From Clostridia bacterium (GTDB lineage: Bacteria > Bacillota > Clostridia > Oscillospirales > QAKW01): DNA of 45,210 bases. The DNA lies in NCBI GenBank assembly GCA_017464525.1, contig JAFTZM010000039.1, forward strand, positions 1-45,210, given 5' to 3'. The position numbers and the translations under genes are program-made. Under the pieces are notes generated by a model. The model made no database searches. It saw nothing but the letters and a program-made list of their open reading frames with translations, and was not told where the DNA came from. This document shows, one piece after another, positions 25,036 to 33,768 of the stretch (positions within the stretch are counted from its first letter, which is position 1; each line of letters starts with the position of its first letter).

Positions 25036-25946
25036 TAGTGTGCTCCTCCTATAATTGATTTGAGATCGGTGATCCCATATTTTTCCATAGCCCGGGGCAG
25101 ATCCTCCGCGATCTTTTTAGATGCAAAGGGATCCCGCAGGTTTGCAGCCCCCACCTCCACAGCGGTGGCGCCGGCCAGCATCATTTCGATGACATCCTCG
25201 GCGGTGGAAACGCCGCCCATCCCCACAATGGGGATCTTCACGGCATCGTAGACCTGATAGATCATCCGCAGCGCCACCGGCATGATGGCGGGGCCGGAAA
25301 AGCCCCCCATTTTATTGGCCAGGATGGGCTTTTTGGTCTTCAGATCGATGCGCATTCCCAGTAATGTATTGATCAGGCTGATACCGTCTGCCCCCGCCTC
25401 CTCGCAGGCCTTGGCGATGGAGACGATATCGGTGACATTGGGGGTCAGCTTCATGATGACCGGCTTTTTGGTCACCTTCCGCACCTCGGCGGTAACCGAA
25501 GCCGCCGCCTTGGGGTCGGTGCCGAAGCTCATGCCGCCCCCATGCACATTGGGGCAGGAAACATTGATCTCAAACCAGCCGATCTGATCCTCCGCATCCA
25601 GTTTTTGCACCGTTTCACGGTAATCGTCCAGAGAAAAGCCGCTGACATTGGCCATCACCGGATCGGTAAAGCAAGCCTTTAATTTGGGAAGCTCCTCGCT
25701 GAGCACTTTATCCACACCCGGATTCTGCAGCCCTACCGCATTCAGCAGACCCTCGCTGCACTCCGCGATCCGGGGAGTTGGGTTGCCGAAGCGAGGCTCT
25801 AAGGTGGTTCCCTTGAAGGAAAGGGAGCCTAAAACATTGATATCATAAATTTCCGCAAATTCATAGCCAAAGCCGAAGGTTCCGCTGGCGGGAATGATGG
25901 GGTTTTTGATCTCGACGCCGCAAAGGCTGATTTTTGTGTTTACCAT
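25035..25946 (-). CDS. pyrD: Dihydroorotate dehydrogenase, class 1B catalytic subunit
   Basis: PyrD oxidises dihydroorotate to orotate with FMN, passing electrons through PyrK to NAD+. The 303-residue protein has the N-terminal NPIIPASGTFGFGYEF, the active-site cysteine loop EINVSCPNVHGGG, LTPNVTD and the FMN-phosphate region GMGGVSTAEDVIEMMLAGA. The class 1B assignment (cysteine base, NAD-linked) is supported by the overlapping pyrK gene upstream (seven bases). Confidence 0.97.
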   Translation of the reverse strand: MVNTKISLCGVEIKNPIIPASGTFGFGYEFAEIYDINVLGSLSFKGTTLEPRFGNPTPRIAECSEGLLNAVGLQNPGVDKVLSEELPKLKACFTDPVMANVSGFSLDDYRETVQKLDAEDQIGWFEINVSCPNVHGGGMSFGTDPKAAASVTAEVRKVTKKPVIMKLTPNVTDIVSIAKACEEAGADGISLINTLLGMRIDLKTKKPILANKMGGFSGPAIMPVALRMIYQVYDAVKIPIVGMGGVSTAEDVIEMMLAGATAVEVGAANLRDPFASKKIAEDLPRAMEKYGITDLKSIIGGAH

Positions 25947-26671
25947 ATGATCTCCTCCCTTTCCATCACAGGCCCTTCCTTGCAGATCCGCTTATTGCCG
26001 TACTTCGTCTTGCAGGAGCAGCCCATGCAGGCACCGAAACCGCAGCCCATCCGCTCCTCAAAGCTGTACTGACCGGAGGTCTTGGCGATCTTCTCAATGG
26101 CGCGGAACATGGGCTCCGGGCCGCAGGTGCAGAAGTAATCGTAATCCAGCCCTTCCATGGCGGTGGTCACAAAGCCCTTCACCCCTACGCTGCCGTCGGC
26201 GGTGGCGACCGTAACTGCTGCGCCCAGCTCTTCAAATTCTTCCTTTAAGAACACTTCTTCAGCGGTGTTAAAGCCCAGGATCACATGAGGCTTTTTGCCC
26301 TCGGCAATGAGCTTTTTGCAAAGGCCGTAGAGGGGCGGTACTCCCACACCGCCGCCGATCAGCAGCGGCTTTTGGCCGCATTTTTCCGTGTTATAGCCGT
26401 TGCCGAGGCCCACCAGCAGATCCAGCCGGTCGTTAACGTGCAGCCGGCTCATCTGCTCGGTACCGCCGCCCACCACCTTATAGATCAAGGTGATGGTGGC
26501 ATCGCTCCAATCGCAGATGGAGATGGGTCGGCGGAGGTACTTGCCCTCCAGCAGGATATTCACAAATTGACCGGGGGCGGTGATGGCTGTGGTGTCCCCC
26601 AGCAGCACCATTTTATAAATATCCTTGGCGATCTTTTCATGGTGCAGAATGGTATAGATTCCTTGTTTCAT
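25940..26671 (-). CDS. pyrK: Dihydroorotate dehydrogenase electron transfer subunit
   Basis: PyrK is the FAD and [2Fe-2S] subunit that links PyrD to NAD+. The 243-residue protein has a flavin-binding ferredoxin reductase domain (GQFVNILLEGKYLRRPISICDW), the NAD-binding region (LIGGGVGVPPLYGLCKKL) and the C-terminal cluster (MGCGFGACMGCSCKT then RICKEGP). The ATG at 26671 is chosen because GAGGTG lies just upstream; a GTG four codons earlier would overlap the carB stop. Confidence 0.95.
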   Translation of the reverse strand: MKQGIYTILHHEKIAKDIYKMVLLGDTTAITAPGQFVNILLEGKYLRRPISICDWSDATITLIYKVVGGGTEQMSRLHVNDRLDLLVGLGNGYNTEKCGQKPLLIGGGVGVPPLYGLCKKLIAEGKKPHVILGFNTAEEVFLKEEFEELGAAVTVATADGSVGVKGFVTTAMEGLDYDYFCTCGPEPMFRAIEKIAKTSGQYSFEERMGCGFGACMGCSCKTKYGNKRICKEGPVMEREEIIW

Positions 26672-26679
26672 GTTACACC

Positions 26680-29600
26680 TCACGCATCAATAGTGGAAAT
26701 GCAAAGGGTCGTTTCTTCCAGAACATCCAGCAATACCTTTACGGTATCCAGAGAGGTAAAGATGGTCACATTATTCTCGGTGGCGCAGCGGCGGATCTGG
26801 TGGCCGTCGCTCTCCTGGCCGGAGGAATTGATATCCTTGGTGTTGATCACATAAGCGATATGACCCTGGCGGAGAGCTTCGGGGATCTCCTCGCTGCCGT
26901 CGCCGATCTTGCCCAGCACATGGGTGCGGATGCCGTTCTTCTTCAGGAATTCGGCGGTACCCTTGGTAGCCTGGATATTAAAGCCCAGATTGTAGAACCG
27001 GCGGATGAGGGGCAAAGCCTCCTCCTTATCCCCATCGGCAATGGTGGCCAGCACGGTGCCATAGTTCTGCAGCTTCATACCGCTGGCCTGCAATGCCTTA
27101 TAAAGGGCACGGTTCATCTTATCGTCGTAACCGATGGCCTCACCGGTGGACTTCATTTCGGGAGAAAGGTAAGCATCCAGCCCCCGGATCTTGCTAAAGG
27201 AGAATACCGGCACCTTCACATAGCAGCGCTTCTTCTCCTCGGGATAGATATCAAAGATGCCCTGCTCCTTCAGGCTCTTGCCCAGAATGACCTCGGTAGC
27301 GATATCTGCCAGGCTGTAGCCGGTAGCCTTGGAGAGGAAGGGTACGGTACGGCTGGAACGGGGATTGACCTCGATAATGAACACATTGTCGTTCTTATCC
27401 ACGATAAACTGGATATTATAGAGGCCCACAATGCCGATGCCCAGCCCCAGCTTTTTGGCATACTGCAGAATGATGCCCTTCACCTTGTCGGAGATGCTGA
27501 AGGTGGGATAAACGCTGATGGAGTCGCCGGAGTGAACGCCGGTACGCTCTACCAGTTCCATGATACCGGGCACAAAGACATCCCGGCCATCGCAGATGGC
27601 ATCCACCTCCACCTCCTTACCGGAGATATACTTATCCACCAGGACCGGCTTGTCCTCATCGATCTCTACAGCAGTCTTAAGATAGTTACGAAGCTGAGCC
27701 TCATCCGCCACGATCTGCATGGCTCTGCCGCCCAGCACGAAGGAGGGACGCACCAGAACCGGATAACCGATCTCCGCAGCGGCAGCAACACCATCCTCGA
27801 TCTTGGTAACAGCCTTCCCCTTGGGCTGGGGAATATTGAGATCCCGCAGGATCTTCTCAAAGCTGCCCCGGTCCTCGGCACGGTCGATGGCCTCGCAATC
27901 GGTACCGATGATCTTAACGCCCCGATCCATCAAGGGCTGCGCCAGGTTGATGGCGGTCTGGCCGCCCAGAGAGGCGATGACGCCAATGGGCTTTTCAAAT
28001 TCGATGATATTCATCACATCCTCGGTGGTCAGCGGCTCGAAATACAGCTTATCGGAGCAGGTATAGTCGGTGGAGACCGTCTCCGGGTTGTTATTGATGA
28101 TGATGGCCTCGTAGCCGGAATTCTTGATGGTGGTAACGGCATGAACGGTAGAATAGTCGAATTCCACGCCTTGGCCGATACGGATGGGGCCGGCACCAAG
28201 CACGATGATCTTCTTGCGATCAGTCAGCACAGAGGCATTCTCGCCCTGATAGGAGGAGTAGAAATAAGGAATATAGGCGTTGGTATGGCAGGTATCCACC
28301 ATCCGGTAAACGGGCATCAGCCCGGCATTTTTACGGGTATTGTATACCTCCAGCTCGGTGGAATTCCAGAGCTTGGCAATGAATTTATCGGAGAAGCCCA
28401 TGGTCTTGGCTTCCTTCAAAAGCTGCATACTGCCCGGATCGGCAGAAAGCTTCTTTTCCATCTCCACAATATTGCGGAAGGCCTCCAGGAAATAGGCGGT
28501 GATCTTAGTCACTTCATGAAGCTTTTCCACCGTCTCGCCCCGGCGCATCAGCTCGCAGACTGCGAAGATGTTATCGTCCCGGAACTCGGAGATATAATCA
28601 TAAAGTTCCTCATTGGTCTTGTGATCGAACTTGGGCAGATGGTAATGGCAGGCGCCGATCTCCAGGGAACGAACGGATTTCAGCAAGCACTCCTCCAGAG
28701 TAGAGCCGATACCCATGACCTCGCCGGTGGCCTTCATCTGAGTACCCAGCGTATTGGGTGCTGCCGCAAACTTATCAAAGGGGAACCGGGGCAGCTTGGC
28801 CACCACATAGTCCAGAGCCGGTTCAAAGGCAGCATTGGTATTGGCAATGGCAATATCCTCCAGCGCCATACCCACAGCGATCTTGGCAGTGACCCGGGCA
28901 ATGGGATAGCCGGAGGCCTTGGAGGCCAGTGCAGAGGACCGGGAGACCCGGGGATTGACTTCAATGAGGTAATATTCGCTGGTGGTGGGATTGAGGGCAA
29001 ACTGCACATTGCAGCCGCCTTCGATCTTCAGGGCACGGATGATTTTGATGGCGCTGTCGTTAAGCATCTTCAAGTCATGCTCGTTGAGGGTCATAATGGG
29101 TGCTACCACCAGAGAGTCGCCAGTGTGCACGCCCACGGGGTCGATGTTCTCCATGCCGCAGATGGTGATGGCATGGTCATTGGAATCCCGCATGACCTCA
29201 AATTCGATCTCTTTGTAGCCCTTCACAGACTTTTCGATCAATACCTGATGCACGGGGGAAAGCTTGAAGGCATTCACGCCCAGCTCCACCAGTTCTTCTT
29301 CGTTATAGGCAAAACCGCCGCCGGTACCGCCCAAGGTAAAGGCAGGGCGCAGAACCACCGGGTAGCCGATGCGTTTGGCGGCCTCCTTGGCCTCCTCCAC
29401 GCTATAGGTGATCTCGGAGGGGATGGTGGGTTCGCCGATCTCGATACAGAGCTCCTTAAACAGCTCTCTGTCCTCCGCACGCTTGATGCTTTCGCTGCTG
29501 GTACCGAGAAGCTCCACTTCACATTCCTTCAGGATGCCCTTCTTTTCCAGCTGCATCGCCAGATTCAGGCCAGTCTGACCCCCGATACCGGGAACGATGG

Positions 29601-29853
29601 CGTCGGGGCGCTCATAGCGCAGGATCTTGGCCACATATTCCAAGGTCAGAGGCTCCATATAAACCTTATCGGCGATGGTGGTATCCGTCATGATGGTGGC
29701 GGGGTTGGAGTTGCAGAGCACCACCTCATATCCTTCTTCCTTCAGGGCCAGACACGCCTGCGTGCCGGCATAATCGAACTCTGCCGCCTGACCGATGACG
29801 ATGGGGCCGGAGCCGATGATCAAAATTTTCTTCAAATCTGTTCTTTTAGCCAT
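26680..29853 (-). CDS. carB: Carbamoyl phosphate synthase large subunit
   Basis: CarB makes carbamoyl phosphate from bicarbonate, ATP and ammonia delivered by the small glutaminase subunit CarA. At 1057 residues it is full length, with two homologous ATP-grasp halves (IIGSGPIVIGQAAEFDYAGTQ at about 11 and VLGAGPIRIGQGVEFDYS at about 552), a C-terminal methylglyoxal-synthase-like regulatory domain and the ending ETTLCISTIDA. carA is not adjacent and is not elsewhere in the window, unlike most operons where carA immediately precedes carB. The gene lies 12 bases after pyrC. Confidence 0.97.
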   Translation of the reverse strand: MAKRTDLKKILIIGSGPIVIGQAAEFDYAGTQACLALKEEGYEVVLCNSNPATIMTDTTIADKVYMEPLTLEYVAKILRYERPDAIVPGIGGQTGLNLAMQLEKKGILKECEVELLGTSSESIKRAEDRELFKELCIEIGEPTIPSEITYSVEEAKEAAKRIGYPVVLRPAFTLGGTGGGFAYNEEELVELGVNAFKLSPVHQVLIEKSVKGYKEIEFEVMRDSNDHAITICGMENIDPVGVHTGDSLVVAPIMTLNEHDLKMLNDSAIKIIRALKIEGGCNVQFALNPTTSEYYLIEVNPRVSRSSALASKASGYPIARVTAKIAVGMALEDIAIANTNAAFEPALDYVVAKLPRFPFDKFAAAPNTLGTQMKATGEVMGIGSTLEECLLKSVRSLEIGACHYHLPKFDHKTNEELYDYISEFRDDNIFAVCELMRRGETVEKLHEVTKITAYFLEAFRNIVEMEKKLSADPGSMQLLKEAKTMGFSDKFIAKLWNSTELEVYNTRKNAGLMPVYRMVDTCHTNAYIPYFYSSYQGENASVLTDRKKIIVLGAGPIRIGQGVEFDYSTVHAVTTIKNSGYEAIIINNNPETVSTDYTCSDKLYFEPLTTEDVMNIIEFEKPIGVIASLGGQTAINLAQPLMDRGVKIIGTDCEAIDRAEDRGSFEKILRDLNIPQPKGKAVTKIEDGVAAAAEIGYPVLVRPSFVLGGRAMQIVADEAQLRNYLKTAVEIDEDKPVLVDKYISGKEVEVDAICDGRDVFVPGIMELVERTGVHSGDSISVYPTFSISDKVKGIILQYAKKLGLGIGIVGLYNIQFIVDKNDNVFIIEVNPRSSRTVPFLSKATGYSLADIATEVILGKSLKEQGIFDIYPEEKKRCYVKVPVFSFSKIRGLDAYLSPEMKSTGEAIGYDDKMNRALYKALQASGMKLQNYGTVLATIADGDKEEALPLIRRFYNLGFNIQATKGTAEFLKKNGIRTHVLGKIGDGSEEIPEALRQGHIAYVINTKDINSSGQESDGHQIRRCATENNVTIFTSLDTVKVLLDVLEETTLCISTIDA

Positions 29854-29865
29854 AATACTTCCTCC

Positions 29866-31044
29866 TTATTTCCTATATACGATTTTATCCTGATAAACCG
29901 TCAATAAACATCTGCCGAAGACCTTTTCGCCGGCAAAGGGGGTTGCCCTGCCCATGGAAAGGAATTCTGCAGGATCGATCTCGTATTCCTCGCTGAGATC
30001 CCACACCGTGTAGCCGCTCACCGGCAGACCGAAGCGCTTGCGGGGGTTATCGCTCAGCAGCTGAACCAATTTTTCTAAAGAAATGATGCCGGGTCTCACC
30101 AGCCCGGTATACAGGGTGGCGAAGGCGGTCTCGATGCCCACCACCCCCATCATACTGCCGGCCAGACCCTTGGATTTCTCCTCGGCAGAATGGGGCGCAT
30201 GATCGGTGGCGATCATATCGATGGTCCCGTCCTGGATCCCCTCAAGGAGAGCCAGGCGATCTTCCTCGCTCCGCAGGGGCGGGTTCATCTTAAACCGGCC
30301 GTCCTCCCGAAGCATACTGTCGTTCATCAATAAATAGTGGGGTGCCGTCTCGCAGGTCACATCCAGCCCTTTGGCCTTGGCCTCCCGGATCAGCGCCACA
30401 CTCTCCTTGGTGGAAATGTGGCAGACATGGTAGGCGCAGCCGGTCTCCTCCACCAATTTCAGATCCCGGGCAATGGGGCCCCATTCACTTTGGGAGCAGA
30501 TACCCTTATGACCGTGGGCTCTGGCATATTCCCCATCATGGATATAGCCGCCCCGGAGCAGGCTGTTATCCTCACAATGGGCTACGATCATCTTGCCCAG
30601 CGCCTTGGCACGCCGCATGGCTTCCTTCATCATTTCCTCGCTCTGAACGCCCCGTCCGTCATCGGAAAAGGCGATGGCAGGCTCCATGGCTTCCAGCTCC
30701 GCCAACTGCTCCCCCTTTTCCCCTACGGTGATGGCGCCGTAAGGGTGCACACCGATCACAGCGTTTTCCCGGATCAGCTTCAGCTGCTCCTCCAAATGGG
30801 CGGCGCTATCCGGCACCGGATTCAGGTTGGGCATGGAGCAGACATCGGTATAACCCCCCGCCGCGCAGGCCCGGGTGCCGCTGCCGATAGTCTCTTTATA
30901 AGAAAATCCCGGCTCTCGCAAATGTACATGCACATCGCAAAAGCCGGGAAAAACAGCAATACCATCAGAAACAGATGCCAAATCAAAGGGGCTTTTGAGA
31001 TCCCCATGCTGCATTATTCCGTTTTTATAAATGATTGCCTTCAT
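29866..31044 (-). CDS. pyrC: Dihydroorotase (class I)
   Basis: PyrC cyclises N-carbamoyl-aspartate to dihydroorotate with a zinc amidohydrolase site. The 392-residue protein has the metal motif PGFCDVHVHLREPG (33-46), FSDDGRGVQ, the metal-binding HCED and CHIST histidines, and ATDHAPHS near the active site. The ATG at 31044 is preferred because AAAGGA is about eight bases upstream; an ATG five codons earlier would put this site inside the gene. It is the first gene of the pyrimidine operon and follows an attenuator-like hairpin. Confidence 0.95.
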   Translation of the reverse strand: MKAIIYKNGIMQHGDLKSPFDLASVSDGIAVFPGFCDVHVHLREPGFSYKETIGSGTRACAAGGYTDVCSMPNLNPVPDSAAHLEEQLKLIRENAVIGVHPYGAITVGEKGEQLAELEAMEPAIAFSDDGRGVQSEEMMKEAMRRAKALGKMIVAHCEDNSLLRGGYIHDGEYARAHGHKGICSQSEWGPIARDLKLVEETGCAYHVCHISTKESVALIREAKAKGLDVTCETAPHYLLMNDSMLREDGRFKMNPPLRSEEDRLALLEGIQDGTIDMIATDHAPHSAEEKSKGLAGSMMGVVGIETAFATLYTGLVRPGIISLEKLVQLLSDNPRKRFGLPVSGYTVWDLSEEYEIDPAEFLSMGRATPFAGEKVFGRCLLTVYQDKIVYRK

Positions 31045-31055
31045 TCTTCGTCCTT

Positions 31056-31145
31056 TCAAAAAAATAAGCCTTTACCGTATGGCAAGGCTCGACAAAGCAA
31101 AAGCGCGGAGCGCTTCCCTGTTATGAAAAATCTTGCCGATATCAC
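31056..31145 (-). CDS. Possible 29-residue pyrimidine leader peptide
   Basis: A GTG at 31145 preceded by AAGG with a seven-base gap opens a 29-codon frame that runs through both leader hairpins and stops (TGA) just before the pyrC ribosome binding site. A ribosome translating it would cover the attenuator stem, as in the enterobacterial pyrBI leader. It has no recognisable homology and could be fortuitous. Confidence 0.35.
   Translation of the reverse strand: MISARFFITGKRSALLLCRALPYGKGLFF
31057..31089 (-). terminator. Attenuator-like terminator in the pyr operon leader
   Basis: In the pyrC leader AGCCTT pairs with AAGGCT (6 bp) and, after one bulged base, GCC pairs with GGT, closing a 4-base loop; a TATTTTTTT run follows. 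The hairpin ends about 13 bases before the pyrC start. GGCAAG at 31137-31132 can pair instead with CTTGCC (31086-31081) in its 5' arm, a possible antiterminator. A second hairpin (AAGCGC, TCC loop, GCGCTT) lies at 31101-31115. Confidence 0.65.
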
Positions 31146-31177
31146 GGTATCGCCTTAAAGATTGTTTTGTTTTTATT

Positions 31178-31206
31178 ATTATACTACTACAGCCCTCAAA
31201 TGTCAA
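31178..31206 (-). promoter_or_regulatory. Perfect consensus sigma-A promoter of the pyrimidine operon
   Basis: On the minus strand TTGACA (31206-31201) and TATAAT (31183-31178) are both exact and separated by exactly 17 bases. Transcription should begin near 31171 and give a leader of about 125 bases before pyrC. A promoter this strong would be expected to need downstream control such as the attenuator. Confidence 0.85.
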
Positions 31207-31259
31207 TGAAAAAGAATTGAAAAATATTGGCTTATTTTTCGTTCATTTTAATCAAAAAA

Positions 31260-31282
31260 ACGGGGCAAAAAGCCCCGTTTTT
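31260..31282 (-). terminator. Terminator of the ATP synthase operon
   Basis: A 7-bp stem ACGGGGC/GCCCCGT (31260-31266 with 31272-31278) with a 5-base loop, followed on the minus strand by T7, lies two bases beyond the atpC stop codon. Confidence 0.9.
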
Positions 31283-31556
31283 ATTCGCAAAATTCCGCCA
31301 CGACCGTAACAGTATCCTGTTCCACCGTGGCAAAGCCTGTGCCGCAGCGCGCCTGAAAGACCGGCACGCCCTTCATAAAAGCATCCAGGCTGCCTTCATC
31401 CAGGGAGATCAGCGCCTGCACATGGCCGGGGCGGATGCCGCAGCTGCCGCCGCCCTTACCGTCGGCGTCATCGCAGACCGTAAGGTGAACCGAATCGCAT
31501 ACCACAGGCTCCCGCTCCCCTTCCGGGGTCACGATCTTCAACATCAGCTCGCCCAT
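31281..31556 (-). CDS. atpC: ATP synthase epsilon subunit, short form without the C-terminal helices
   Basis: Epsilon sits on gamma at the foot of the F1 central stalk. The 91-residue protein contains only the N-terminal beta-sandwich (LKIVTPEGE, GIRPGHVQALISL, TGFATVEQDTVTVVAE); the usual 130-140-residue subunit continues into two C-terminal helices that inhibit ATP hydrolysis. The stop is followed at once by a strong terminator, so the short form looks like the true end and not a frameshift. It is last in the operon, three bases after atpD. Confidence 0.9.
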   Translation of the reverse strand: MGELMLKIVTPEGEREPVVCDSVHLTVCDDADGKGGGSCGIRPGHVQALISLDEGSLDAFMKGVPVFQARCGTGFATVEQDTVTVVAEFCE

Positions 31557-31559
31557 GGT

Positions 31560-33766
<2,207 letters not shown>

Positions 33767-33768
33767 GA

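Noticed and set aside
26800..29907. Very long open frame antisense to carB (over 1000 codons), and similar long antisense frames opposite the dockerin genes (399-1823, 1926-3383, 7540-9942), fucI (10133-11890) and the fused atpA (34363-35925)
   Set aside because: They mirror the codon bias of the real genes, give low-complexity His/Gly/Ile-rich products without family motifs, and have no ribosome sites. The sense strand has clear conserved proteins.
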